A stretch of DNA of 64,000 nucleotides from Sepiola atlantica (GCA_963556195.1 OY744537.1:22588376-22652375); one strand, 5' to 3'; shown: positions 8,913 through 22,291, numbered from the stretch's first letter. The notes: generated by a model not told the origin, from the letters alone. Numbers and translations: made by a program.

Positions 8913-11035
8913 CATCGGGGGGGGGGGCTTTTCATTTATTTTTGATGATATTTTATAGTAATTTGAAATTGCTGAGTCATATTTAATTACGTAATACCTC
9001 AAGTTCATAAACCAATTAATGTTTTTTAATGAAATTTATTTTTTAGAGGATAGCTAAGGAAGTGCGTTAACTCACGTTTAAAACACACAATTAAGGTGTT
9101 TAAAACAAGGTTAGAGAATATATACATAACATATAAAAGTGTATTCTTATGTAAAATTCACAGAGGAAGATGATGAGAGTATTCTCGAATCTATTAACCC
9201 AGCCCTTAGGGGTCCATGGGGAATATTTCATCGGGGGGGGGGGGCTTTTCATTTATTTTTCATTATATTTTATAGTAATTTGAAATTGCTGAGTCATATT
9301 GTAATTTAATTATGTAATACCTCAAGTTCATAAACCAATTAATGTTATTTAATGAAATTTATTTTTTAGAGGGTAGCTAAGGAAGTGCGTTAACTCACGT
9401 TTAAAACACACAATTAAGGTGTTTAAAACAAGGTTAGAGAATATATACATAACATAAAAAAGTGTATTCTTATGTAAAATTCACAGAGGAAGATGATGAG
9501 AGTATTCTCGAATCTATTAACCCAGCCCTTAGGGGTCCATGGGGAATATTTCATCGGGGGGGGGGGGGGGTTTCATTTATTTTTCATTATATTTTATAGT
9601 AATTTGAAATTGCTGAGTCATATTGTAATTTAATTACGTAATACCTCAAGTTCATAAACCAATTAATGTTTTTTAATGAAATTTATTTTTTAGAGGGTAG
9701 CTAAGGAAGTGCGTTAACTCACGTTTAAAACACACAATTAAGGTGTTTAAAACAAGGTTAGAGAATATATACATAACATAAAAAAGTGTATTCTTATGTA
9801 AAATTCACAGAGTAAGATGATGAGAGTATTCTCGAATCTATTAACCCAGCCCTTAGGGGTCCATGGGGAATATTTCATCGGGGGGGGGGGGGGCTTTTCA
9901 TTTATTTTTCATTATATTTTATAGTAATTTGAAATTGCTGAGTCATATTGTAATTTAATTACGTAATACCTCAAGTTCATAAGCCAATTAATGTTTTTTA
10001 ATGAAATTTATTTTTTAGAGGGTAGCTAAGGAAGTGCGTTAACTCACGTTTAAAACACACAATTAAGGTGTTTAAAACAAGGTTAGAGAATATATACATA
10101 ACATATAAAAGTGTATTCTTATGTAAAATTCACAGAGTAAGATGATGAGAGTATTCTCGAATCTATTAACCCAGCCCTTAGGGGTCCATGGGGAATATTT
10201 CATCGGGGGGGAGGGGGCTTTTCATTTATTGTTCATTATATTTTATAGTAATTTGAAATTGCTGAGTCATATTGTAATTTAATTACGTAATACCTCAAGT
10301 TCATAAACCAATTAATGTTTTTTAATGAAATTTATTTTTTAGAGGATAGCTAAGGAAGTGCGTTTACTCACGTTTAAAACACACAATTAAGGTGTTTAAA
10401 ACAAGGTTAGAGAATATATACATAACATATAAAAGTGTATTCTTATGTAAAATTCACAGAGGAAGATGATGAGAGTATTCTCGAATCTATTAACCAAGCC
10501 CTTAGGGGTCCATGGGGAATATTTTATCGGGGGGGGGGGGCTTTTAATTTATTTTTCATTATATTTTATAGTAATTTGAAATTGCTGAGTCATATTGTAA
10601 TTTAATTACGTAATACCTCAAGTTCATAAACCAATTAATGTTTTTTAATGAATATTATTTTTTAGATGGTAGCTAAGGAAGTGCGTTAACTCACGTTTAA
10701 AAACACAATTAAGGTGTTTAAAACAAGGTTAGAGAATATATACATAACATATAAAAGTGTATTCTTATGTAAAATTCACAGAGTAAGATGATGAGAGTAT
10801 TCTCGAATCTATTAACCCAGCCCTTAGGGGTCCATGGGGAATATTTCATCGGGGGGGGGGGGCTTTTCATTTATTTTTCATTATATTTTATAGTAATTTG
10901 AAATTGCTGAGTCATGTTGTAATTTAATTACGTAATACCTCAAGTTCATAAAACAATTAATGTTTTTTAATGAAATTTATTTGTTAGAGGATAGCTAAGG
11001 AAGTGCGTTAACTCACGTTTAAAAACACAATTACA
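8911..11035. repeat. ~322-bp satellite, about 6.5 copies
   Basis: Units begin at TTCATCGGGGGGGG (8,911; ~9,227; ~9,550; ~9,875; ~10,200; ~10,524; ~10,846). Each contains AATTTGAAATTGCTGAGTCA, ACGTAATACCTCAAGTTCAT, GTGCGTTAACTCACGTTTAA, GTGTATTCTTATGTAAAATT and CCCTTAGGGGTCCATGGGGA. Copies differ by a few substitutions and by the length of the G run (9-14). The last copy is cut at ~11,035. A diverged single copy lies at 42,830-43,015, so the satellite seems to have been amplified from a dispersed element. Confidence 0.92.
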
Positions 11036-11849
11036 TTTTAGGGGTCAGGACAAATTTTTTAGGGGTCAGGCCAAATTTTTTATTTTATTTTTTTTTAACT
11101 TAAAATATTTCTCAGGGTTGTGGGACACTGAAAAAAAAAGTTGGTGGGGGGGCTGGAGAGATTAGGGGGTCGGGGAAAATTTAAGGGTCAGGCCAAATTC
11201 TTTAGGGGTCCGGCCAAATTTTTTTTTTTCTTTTTTTGAACTTAAAATATTTCTCAGGGGAAGAGTGAAAAAAAGTTGGAGGGGGGGGCTGGAGAGATTA
11301 GGGGGTCGGGGAAAATTTTAGGGGTCAGGCCAAATTTTTTTTTTTTCTTTGAACTCAAAATATTTCTCATGTTTGGGAGAGTAAAAGAAATTGATGGGGG
11401 CTGGAGAGATTGGGGGGTCGGAGAAATTTTCAGGGGTCAGGACAAACTTTTAAGTGGTCGGGCCAAATTTTTTTATTTTTTGAACAAAAATATTACTCAG
11501 GGTGAGCGAGAGTAAAAAAACTGTGGGGGGGGGTAGCTGGAGAGATTGGGGGGGTCGGGGAAATTTTTAGGGGTCAGGACAAACTTTTTATAGGTCGAGC
11601 CAAATTTTTTTTGTTTTTTTATTTTTTTAACTAACAATATTTCTTAGGATTGGGAGAGAATAATAAAAAAGTTGGGGGCGTTCTGAAGAGATTGGGGGCT
11701 CGGGGAAATGTTTAGAGGTCAGGACAAACTTTTTAGGGGTCGGGCCAAATTTTTTTATTTTTTTATTTTTGGAACTAAAAATATTACTCAGGGTTGGGCG
11801 AGAGTAAAAAAAAGTTGGGGGGCCTGGAGAGATTGGTGGTCGTGGAAAT
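11036..11849. repeat. degenerate ~110-140-bp G/T-rich tandem repeat
   Basis: About six irregular copies of a unit containing AGGGGTCAGG(C/A)CAAA, a T tract, AATATTTCTCAGGG, an AAAAAGT(T)GGGGG stretch and CTGGAGAGATTGGGGGGTCG. Homopolymer tracts vary in length. No stable reading frame. Confidence 0.8.
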
Positions 11850-12020
11850 TTTTAGCGGCGATATAAACGTATTTACCATTCGCACCGGGGCGGCGATAGG
11901 TACCTATTTAGCATTCGCACCGAGGAGACTATAGGTACGTATTTAGCATTCAGCGGTGGCGATAGGAACGTATATAGCATGTGCACATGGGATGCCATAA
12001 GTACGAATATAGCATGCGCA
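11850..12020. repeat. 35-bp minisatellite, first segment
   Basis: About five copies of a unit with CGCACCGGGGCGGCGATAGG then TACGTATTTAGCATT. It is interrupted by the following G/T-rich segment. Confidence 0.85.
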
Positions 12021-12399
12021 CAAAAAAAAATTGGGGTGGGGGGCAACATTTTTTTCCTTTTCTTTTATCTTTTTCATTGACAATATTTATATGTATGGGG
12101 CAGGATGAAAAAAAAAATTTTCGGGGCGGGGGAACTAAAAAAATTTTTTTTTTCTTTTTTTAAACTAAAAATATTTCTATGTATGGGGGGAACATAAAAT
12201 TTTTGGGGCGGGTCAAAAAATTTTCTTTTCTTTTTTATTTCTTTTAAATTAAAAATATTTCTAAGTATGTGGGAGGATGGAAAAAAATGTTCGTGGGGGG
12301 AGGCAAAAACATTTCTTTTTTTCTGTTTTTAACTAAAATTATTTATATTTATGATAGTGACAATACATGAATGAACACTATTTTGTTTTTCAAACACGA
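12021..12399. repeat. G/T-rich repeat interrupting the 35-bp array
   Basis: Four irregular units containing TTTTCGGGGCGGGGG-like runs, poly-T and CTAAAAATATTTCTATGTAT. They resemble the 11,036-11,849 repeats in composition and in the AATATTTCT motif. Confidence 0.7.
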
Positions 12400-13905
12400 C
12401 AGGGGTGCACTAATATGAGTTCTTACGTGTGCGAACTGGGCTGGAGATAGGTACATATATAGTATGTGCACCCTTGCAGAGATAGGTAAGTATGTAGTAT
12501 GCACACCAGAGCCGCGATAGGTACGAATATATTATGCGCACCAGGCCGGCGATAGGTTTATATATAGTATGTGCACTGGGGTGGCATAGGTACGTATATA
12601 GTAGTGTATAGGGGTGGCGATAGTTACGTATTTAGCATTCGCCCTGGGGTTGCGATAGGTACGTATTCAGCATTCGCACAGGGGCGGCGATATGTACATA
12701 TTTAGTATTCACACTGGGGCAGTGATAGGTACATATGGTGTATGCACACCGGGGCGGCAATATGTACGTATTTAGCATTCACCCCTGGGCGGAGATAGGT
12801 ACTTATTTAGCATTCAGCGGTGGCGATAAGTACGTATATAGCATGTGCACATCGGCGGCAATAAGTATGTATATAGTATGTGCACCGGGGCGGTGATAGG
12901 CATGTATTTAGCATGTGCACTGGGGCAGCGATCGGTTCATATATAGCACGTGCACCAGGGCGCTGATAGGTACGTATATAGCACGCGCACCGGGGCGGCG
13001 AAAGGTATGTATTTAAAATTCACGCCGGGGCGGCGATAGGTACGTATATAGCACGCGCACCGGGGCGGCGAACGGTACGTACTTAAAATTCACACCGGAG
13101 CGGCGATAGGTACGTATTTAGCATTCACACCAGGGCGGCGATAGGTATGTATTTAGCATTCGCACCAGGGTGGCGATATGTACGTATTTAGCTTCCGACC
13201 CGGGGCAGCAATAGGTACGTATTTAGAATTCACACCGGGGCGGTGATAGGTACGTATTTAGAATTCACACCGGGGCGGCGATAGGTATGTATTTAGCATT
13301 CGCACCGGGGCAGCAATTAGTACCTATTTAGCTTCCACACCGGGGCGGCTATAGGTACGTATTCAGAATTTAGGGGTGGCGATAGCTACGTATATAACAT
13401 GTACACATGGGCAGCAATAAGTACGTACATAGCATGCGCTCTGCGGCGGCAGTCAGTACATATATAGCACGCGCACCGGGGCGGCGATATGGACGTATAT
13501 AGCACGTGCACCGGGGCGGCGATAGGTACGTATATAGCACATGCACCGGAACGGCGAAAGGTATGTATTTCGCATTCGCACCGGGGCGGCTATAGGTACG
13601 TATTTCGCATTCGCACCGGGGCGGCTATAGGTACGTATTTAGCATTCGCACCGGGCCGGCGATAGGTACGTATTTAGCATTCGCACCAAAGCGGCGATAG
13701 GTACGTATTTAGCATTCGCACCAAAGCGGCAATATGTACATATTAATTATTCGCACTAGGGCAGCGATAGGTACTTATGTAGCATGCACACCGGGACGGC
13801 GATAGGTACTATTTAGCATTCGCACCGAGGCGGCGATAGGTACTTAAATAGTATCTGCACTGGGGCGGCGATAGGTACATATATAGTATGTGCACTGGGG
13901 CGGTA
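12400..13905. repeat. 35-bp minisatellite, main segment
   Basis: Roughly 40 copies of CACCGGGGCGGCGATAGGTA followed by CGTATTTAGCATTCG or the variant CGTATATAGCACGCG. The GTACGTA(T) palindrome recurs in each unit. The final unit fuses to the 28-bp array at GGGGCGGTACCGGGG. Confidence 0.9.
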
Positions 13906-16900
13906 CCGGGGGGGTACTTGTACAGTATAGGGACCGGGGGGTACTTGTACAGTATAGGGACCCGGGGGGGGGGGGGGGGGGGTACTTGTACAGTATAGGG
14001 ACCGGGGGGTACTTGTACAGTATAGGGACCCGGGGGGGTACTTGTTCAGTATAGGGACCCGAGGAGTACTTGTACAGTATAGGGACCCGGGGGGGGGGGG
14101 TACTTGTACAGTATAGGGACCGGGGGGGTACTTGTACAGTATAGGGACCCGGGGGGGGGGGGTACTTGTTCAGTATAGGGACCCGAGGAGTACTTGTACA
14201 GTATAGGGACCCGGGGGGTACTTGTTCAGTATAGGGACCCGGGGGGGTACTTGTTCAGTATAGGGACCCGAGGAGGGGTACTTGTACAGTATAGGGACCC
14301 GGGGGGGGGTACTTGTACAGTATAGGGACCGGGGGGGTACTTGTACAGTATAGGGACCGGGGGGTACTTGTACAGTATAGGGACCGGGGGGTACTTGTAT
14401 AGTATAGGGACCCGAGGAGTACTTGTACAGTATAGGGACCCGGGGGGGGGGGTACTTGTACAGTATAGGGACCCGGGGGGGTACTTGTACAGTATAGGGA
14501 CCCGGGTGGTACTTGTACAGTATAGGGACCGGGTGGGTACTTGTACAGTATAGGGACCGGGGGGTACTTGTACAGTATAGGGACCGGGGGGTACTTGTAC
14601 AGTATAGGGACCTGGGGGGGTACTTGTACAGTATAGGGAGTGGCGGGGTACTTGTACAGTATAGGGACCAGGGGGGTACTTGTACAGTATAGGGACGGGG
14701 GGGTACTTGTACAGTATAGGGACCGGGGGGTACTTGTACAGTATAGGGACCGGGGGGTACTTGTATAGTATAGGGACCCGAGGAGTACTTGTACAGTATA
14801 GGGACCCGGGGGGGGGGGGGGGGTACTTGTACAGTATAGGGACCCGGGGGGGGTACTTGTACAGTATAGGGACCGGGTGGGTACTTGTACAGTATAGGGA
14901 CCGGGGGGTACTTGTACAGTATAGGGACCGGGGGGGGGTACTTGTACAGTATAGGGAGTGGGGGGTACTTGTACAGTATAGGGACCCGGGGGGGGTACTT
15001 GTACAGTATAGGGACCGGGGGGGTACTTGTACAGTATAGGGACCGGGGGGTACTTGTACAGTATAGGGACCGGGGGGTACTTGTATAGTATAGGGACCCG
15101 AGGAGTACTTGTACAGTATCAGTATAGGGACCCGAGGAGTACTTGTACAGTATAGGGACCCGGGGGTACTTGTACAGTATAGGGACCGGGGGGTACTTGT
15201 ACAGTATAGGGACCCGGGGGGGTACTTGTACAGTATAGGGACCCGGGGGGTACTTGTTCAGTATAGGGACCCGGGGGGGTACTTGTTCAGTATAGGGACC
15301 TGGGGGGGTACTTGTACAGTATAGGGACCGGGGGGGTACTTGTACAGTATAGGGACCGGGGGGTACTTGTACAGTATAGGGACCGGGGGGTACTTGTATA
15401 GTATAGGGACCCGAGGAGTACTTGTACAGTATAGGGACCCGGGGGGGGGGGGGGGGTACTTGTTCAGTATAGGGACCCGAGGAGTACTTGTACAGTATAG
15501 GGACCCGGGTGGTACTTGTACAGTATAGGGACCGGGTGGGTACTTGTACAGTATAGGGACCGGGGGGTACTTGTACAGTATAGGGACCTGGGGGGGTACT
15601 TGTACAGTATAGGGAGTGGGGGGTACTTGTACAGTATAGGGACCCGGGGGGGGGGGTACTTGTACAGTATAGGGACCGGGGGGGTACTTGTACAGTATAG
15701 GGACCCGGGGGGGGGGGGGTACTTGTTCAGTATAGGGACCCGAGGAGTACTTGTACAGTATAGGGACCCGGGGGGGTACTTGTTCAGTATAGGGACCCGA
15801 GGGGGGGTACTTGTACAGTATAGGGACCCGGGGGGGGTACTTGTACAGTATAGGGACCGGGGGGGTACTTGTACAGTATAGGGACCCGGGGGGGGGTACT
15901 TGTACAGTATAGGGACCGGGGGGTACTTGTACAGTATAGGGACCCGAGGGGGGGTACTTGTACAGTATAGGGACCCGGGGGGGGGGGGGGGTACTTGTTC
16001 AGTATAGGGACCGGGGGTACTTGTACAGTATAGGGACCCGGGGGGGGTACTTGTACAGTATAGGGACCCGGGGGGGTACTTGTACAGTATAGGGACCCGG
16101 GGGGGTACTTGTACAGTATAGGGACCCGGGGGGGGTACTTGTACAGTATAGGGACCGGGGGTACTTGTACAGTATAGGGACCCGGGGGGGGTACTTGTAC
16201 AGTATAGGGACCCGGGGGGGTACTTGTACAGTATAGGGACCCGGGGGGGTACTTGTACAGTATAGGGACCCGAGGGGTACTTGTACAGTATAGGGACCGG
16301 GGGGTACTTGTACAGTATAGGGACCCGGGGGGGGGGGGTACTTGTTCAGTATAGGGACCCGAGGAGTACTTGTACAGTATAGGGACCCGGGGGGTACTTG
16401 TTCAGTATAGGGACCCGAGGAGTACTTGTACAGTATAGGGACCCGGGGGGGGGGGGTACTTGTACAGTATAGGGACCGGGGGGTACTTGTACAGTATAGG
16501 GACCCGAGGGGGGGTACTTGTACAGTATAGGGACCCGGGGGGGGGGGTACTTGTTCAGTATAGGGACCGGGGGTACTTGTACAGTATAGGGACCCGGGGG
16601 GGGTACTTGTACAGTATAGGGACCCGGGGGGGTACTTGTACAGTATAGGGACCCGGGGGGGTACTTGTACAGTATAGGGACCCGAGGGGTACTTGTACAG
16701 TATAGGGACCGGGGGGTACTTGTACAGTATAGGGACCCGGGGGGGGGGGGTACTTGTTCAGTATAGGGACCGGGGGGGGTACTTGTTCAGTATAGGGACC
16801 CGAGGAGTACTTGTACAGTATAGGGACCCGGGGGGGGGTACTTGTACAGTATAGGGACCCGAGGAGTACTTGTACAGTATAGGGACCGGGGGGTACTTGT

Positions 16901-19900
16901 ACAGTATAGGGACCCGGGGGTACTTGTACAGTATAGGGACCCGGGGGGGTACTTGTACAGTATAGGGACCCGGGGGGGTACTTGTTCAGTATAGGGACCC
17001 AGGGGGGTACTTGTACAGTATAGGGAGTGGGGGGTACTTGTACAGTATAGGGACCCGGGGGGGGGGGGTACTTGTACAGTATAGGGACCGGGGGGGTACT
17101 TGTACAGTATAGGGACCGGGGGGTACTTGTATAGTATAGGGACCCGAGGAGTACTTGTACAGTATAGGGACCCGGGGGTACTTGTACAGTATAGGGACCC
17201 GGGGGGGTACTTGTACAGTATAGGGACCCGGGGGGGTACTTGTTCAGTATAGGGACCCGGGGGGGTACTTGTTCAGTATAGGGACCTGGGGGGGTACTTG
17301 TACAGTATAGGGAGTGGGGGGTACTTGTACAGTATAGGGACCCGGGGGGGTACTTGTACAGTATAGGGACCGTGGGGTACTTGTACAGTATAGGGACCCG
17401 GGGAGGGGGGGGTACTTGTACAGTATAGGGACCGGGGGGGTACTTGTACAGTATAGGGACCGGGGGGTACTTGTACAGTATAGGGACCCGGGGGGGGGTA
17501 CTTGTACAGTATAGGGACCGGGGGGTACTTGTACAGTATAGGGACCGGGGGGTACTTGTACAGTATAGGGACCCGGAGGGGGGTACTTGTACAGTATAGG
17601 GACCCGAGGGTGGGTACTTGTACAGTATAGGGACCCGGGGGGGTACTTGTACAGTATAGGGACCGGGGGGTACTTGTACAGTATAGGGACCCGGGGGGGG
17701 GTACTTGTTCAGTATAGGGACCCGAGGAGTACTTGTACAGTATAGGGACCCGGGGGGGGTACTTGTACAGTATAGGGACCGGGGGGTACTTGTACAGTAT
17801 AGGGACCCGAGGGGGGGTACTTGTACAGTATAGGGACCCGGGGGGGGGGTACTTGTACAGTATAGGGACCGGGGGTACTTGTACAGTATAGGGACCCGGG
17901 GGGGGGGGTACTTGTACAGTATAGGGACCCGGGGGGGTACTTGTACAGTATAGGGACCCGAGGGGTACTTGTACAGTATAGGGACCGGGGGGTACTTGTA
18001 CAGTATAGGGACCCGGGGGGGGGGGGTACTTGTTCAGTATAGGGACCCGAGGAGTACTTGTACAGTATAGGGACCCGGGGGGGGTACTTGTTCAGTATAG
18101 GGACCCGAGGAGTACTTGTACAGTATAGGGACCCGGGGGGGTACTTGTACAGTATAGGGACCGGGGGGTACTTGTACAGTATAGGGACCCGGGGGGGGGT
18201 ACTTGTACAGTATAGGGACCGGGGGGTACTTGTACAGTATAGGGACCCGAGGAGTACTTGTATAGTATAGGGACCCGAGGAGTACTTGTACAGTATAGGG
18301 ACCCGGGGGGGGGGGTACTTGTTCAGTATAGGGACCCGAGGTGTACTTGTACAGTATAGGGACCCGGGGGGGTACTTGTACAGTATAGGGACCGGGGGTA
18401 CTTGTACAGTATAGGGACCCGGGGGTACTTGTACAGTATAGGGACCGGGGGGTACTTGTACAGTATAGGGACCCGGGGGGGTACTTGTACAGTATAGGGA
18501 CCCGGGGGTACTTGTACAGTATAGGGACCGGGGGGTACTTGTACAGTATAGGGACCCGGGGGGGGTACTTGTACAGTATAGGGACCCGGGGGGGTACTTG
18601 TTCAGTATAGGGACCCGGGGGGGTACTTGTTCAGTATAGGGACCTGGGGGGGTACTTGTACAGTATAGGGACCCGAGGGGGGGTACTTGTACAGTATAGG
18701 GACCCGGGGGGGGTACTTGTACAGTATAGGGACCGGGGGGGGTACTTGTTCAGTATAGGGACCCGAGGAGTACTTGTACAGTATAGGGACCCGGGGGGGG
18801 GGTACTTGTACAGTATAGGGACCCGAGGAGTACTTGTACAGTATAGGGACCCGGGGGTACTTGTACAGTATAGGGACCCGGGGGGGTACTTGTACAGTAT
18901 AGGGACCCGGGGGGGTACTTGTTCAGTATAGGGACCCGGGGGGGTACTTGTACAGTATAGGGAGTGGGGGGTACTTGTACAGTATAGGGACCCGGGGGGG
19001 GGGGGTACTTGTACAGTATAGGGACCGGGGGGGTACTTGTACAGTATAGGGACCGGGGGGTACTTGTATAGTATAGGGACCCGAGGAGTACTTGTACAGT
19101 ATAGGGACCCGGGGGTACTTGTACAGTATAGGGACCCGGGGGGGTACTTGTACAGTATAGGGACCCGGGGGGGTACTTGTTCAGTATAGGGACCCGGGGG
19201 GGTACTTGTTCAGTATAGGGACCTGGGGGGGTACTTGTACAGTATAGGGAGTGGGGGGTACTTGTACAGTATAGGGACCCGGGGGGGGGTACTTGTACAG
19301 TATAGGGACCGTGGGGTACTTGTACAGTATAGGGACCCGGGGAGGGGGGGGTACTTGTACAGTATAGGGACCGGGGGGGTACTTGTACAGTATAGGGACC
19401 GGGGGGTACTTGTACAGTATAGGGACCCGGGGGGGGGGTACTTGTACAGTATAGGGACCGGGGGGTACTTGTACAGTATAGGGACCGGGGGGTACTTGTA
19501 CAGTATAGGGACCCGGAGGGGGGTACTTGTACAGTATAGGGACCCGAGGGTGGGTACTTGTACAGTATAGGGACCCGGGGGGGTACTTGTACAGTATAGG
19601 GACCGGGGGGTACTTGTACAGTATAGGGACCCGGGGGGGGTACTTGTTCAGTATAGGGACCCGAGGAGTACTTGTACAGTATAGGGACCCGGGGGGGGTA
19701 CTTGTACAGTATAGGGACCGGGGGGTACTTGTACAGTATAGGGACCCGAGGGGGGGTACTTGTACAGTATAGGGACCCGGGGGGGGGGGGGTACTTGTAC
19801 AGTATAGGGACCGGGGGTACTTGTACAGTATAGGGACCCGGGGGGGGGGGTACTTGTACAGTATAGGGACCCGGGGGGGTACTTGTACAGTATAGGGACC

Positions 19901-21503
19901 CGAGGGGTACTTGTACAGTATAGGGACCGGGGGGTACTTGTACAGTATAGGGACCCGGGGGGGGTACTTGTTCAGTATAGGGACCCGAGGAGTACTTGTA
20001 CAGTATAGGGACCCGGGGGGGGTACTTGTTCAGTATAGGGACCCGAGGAGTACTTGTACAGTATAGGGACCCGGGGGGGTACTTGTACAGTATAGGGACC
20101 GGGGGGTACTTGTACAGTATAGGGACCCGGGGGGGGGGGGGTACTTGTACAGTATAGGGACCGGGGGGTACTTGTACAGTATAGGGACCCGAGGAGTACT
20201 TGTATAGTATAGGGACCCGAGGAGTACTTGTACAGTATAGGGACCCGGGGGGGGGGGTACTTGTTCAGTATAGGGACCCGAGGTGTACTTGTACAGTATA
20301 GGGACCCGGGGGGGTACTTGTACAGTATAGGGACCGGGGGTACTTGTACAGTATAGGGACCCGGGGGTACTTGTACAGTATAGGGACCGGGGGGTACTTG
20401 TACAGTATAGGGACCCGGGGGGGTACTTGTACAGTATAGGGACCCGGGGGTACTTGTACAGTATAGGGACCGGGGGGTACTTGTACAGTATAGGGACCCG
20501 GGGGGGGTACTTGTACAGTATAGGGACCCGGGGGGGTACTTGTTCAGTATAGGGACCCGGGGGGGTACTTGTTCAGTATAGGGACCTGGGGGGGTACTTG
20601 TACAGTATAGGGACCCGAGGGGGGGTACTTGTACAGTATAGGGACCCGGGGGGGGTACTTGTACAGTATAGGGACCGGGGGTACTTGTACAGTATAGGGA
20701 CCCGGGGGGTACTTGTACAGTATAGGGACTCGGGGGGGGGGGTACTTGTACAGTATAGGGACCGGGGGGTACTTGTACAGTATAGGGACCCGGGGGGGTA
20801 CTTGTACAGTATAGGGACCCGAGGGGTACTTGTACAGTATAGGGACCGGGGGGGTACTTGTACAGTATAGGGACCCGAGGGGGGGGGGTACTTGTACAGT
20901 ATAGGGACCCGAGGGGGGGTACTTGTACAGTATAGGGACCCGGGGGGGGGTACTTGTACAGTATAGGGACCGGGGGTACTTGTACAGTATAGGGACCCGG
21001 GGGGGGTACTTGTACAGTATAGGGACCCGGGGGGGTACTTGTACAGTATAGGGACCCGGGGGGTACTTGTACAGTATAGGGACCGGGTGGGTACTTGTAC
21101 AGTATAGGGACCGGGGGGTACTTGTACAGTATAGGGACCGGGGGGTACTTGTACAGTATAGGGACCGGGGGGTACTTGTACAGTATAGGGACCCGGGGGG
21201 GGGGGGGTACTTGTACAGTATAGGGACCGGGGGGTACTTGTACAGTATAGGGACCCGGGGGGTACTTGTACAGTATAGGGACCCGGGGGGGTACTTGTAC
21301 AGTATAGGGACCCGGGGGGTACTTGTACAGTATAGGGACCGGGGGTACTTGTACAGTATAGGGACCCGGGGGGGTACTTGTACAGTATAGGGACCCGGGG
21401 GGGTACTTGTACAGTATAGGGACCCGGGGGTACTTGTACAGTATAGGGACCCGGGGGGTACTTGTACAGTATAGGGACCCGGGGGGGTACTTGTACAGTA
21501 TAG
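13906..21503. repeat. G-rich ~28-bp minisatellite, array 1 (7.6 kb)
   Basis: An uninterrupted array of TACTTGTACAGTATAGGGAC plus C(0-2) and a G run of 3 to about 18, on the order of 270 copies. Recurrent variants are TTGTTCAG, TTGTATAG, GGGAGTGGGG and GACCCGAGGAG. The strand bias is extreme: G runs on plus, C runs on minus. The array ends at GTATAGCAACGCCGGGTAGC, followed by CCCGCTAGTTAAA. All frames are largely stop-free (plus YSIGTRG/LVQYRDPG-like, minus LYCTSTP/TVQVPP-like), so long ORFs are automatic; G-run length changes would frameshift any protein between units. Confidence 0.97.
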
Positions 21504-21980
21504 CAACGCCGGGTAGCCCCGCTAGTTAAATATAAAGACTGTTTAACTTTTTTGCTTCCAAAATAAAATTGAAAATGTAAATTCCTGGAATAAAAGATTT
21601 TTTTTCTTCTTTTTTTTTTTTTTTGCCAGGAAGGAGATCCAGCAAAAATGCACTGTGAATGCGCACAAAAAAATCTTGCAGGACTATCAGCGTACAAAGG
21701 AAGATATTTACCGAGTAGAGCGAAATCCAGCGCGTTAACAGGGCAAACACGCGGGCCTCATATTTTGCATCCAAAATCAGAGCGAGAAATAGAATTCCTC
21801 GTAGAGGAATTGAAATACAATTTATTTGAATCAACAAGAGAGAAATAAAAACAATAAATTTGATATTATAACAATAAAAAATTTTAAAATGGCATTCTCA
21901 GATTTTTAAACCTTTATTCTTTATTGATTTATTTGGCACTCGGTACTATTACGAACATAAATTATTTTTAATGAAAAATC

Positions 21981-22291
21981 GTTGGGAAATTAGTCAGAAA
22001 CAATTTATTTTGCTCTACCTACTTACTTGTGACCTATTTGCGTTAAAAAAATTTTTTTTTTTTTTAATAAGTTTAAAGTAATTTAATTTGCCATAAATAG
22101 TGACTGCGTAAAATAATCCGTGTTCAACCATTAGAGGAAGTAAGTACATAACCGGATTATTTTACTCACAGTCTCTATTCACGGTAAATTAAATTGCTTA
22201 AAACTTCTTTTAAATAATAAATTCTTTTAATGCAAATAGGTCACAAATGAGTGAGTAAAGTAAAATAAATTGCTTTGACTAATTTCCCAAC
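21981..22291. mobile_element. foldback (MITE-like) element, block 1
   Basis: A 311-bp inverted-repeat element. The left end GTTGGGAAATTAGTCA is mirrored by TGACTAATTTCCCAAC at the right end. Homology between arms continues inward for about 130 bp (TTTAATTTGCCATAAATAG against a CTATTCACGGTAAATTAAA-type arm) around a ~30-bp centre. Non-coding. Confidence 0.85.

Noticed and set aside
8911..11035. CRISPR-like array
   Set aside because: Units are contiguous ~322-bp satellites without spacers, in a eukaryotic context.
14341..19772. Many plus-strand ORFs of the YSIGTGG/LVQYRDPG type in the array
   Set aside because: Pure translation of the minisatellite; start codons come from a GTATAGTATAG/ATGTAC-independent shift of the same repeat and no codon-level constraint is visible.
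20544..21697. Long minus-strand ORFs (320 and 374 codons) across the end of the 28-bp array, and equivalents at 33,234-34,444
   Set aside because: The repeat unit has no stop in most frames, the frames overlap each other, and plus-strand frames are equally open. Variable G-run lengths would shift any protein. The non-repeat N-terminal part (from 21,697) has no recognisable domain.
21648..21848. 66-codon plus-strand ORF beside array 1, identical at 34,395-34,595
   Set aside because: Identity is explained by the segmental duplication; no recognisable motif, and the opposite strand is equally open.
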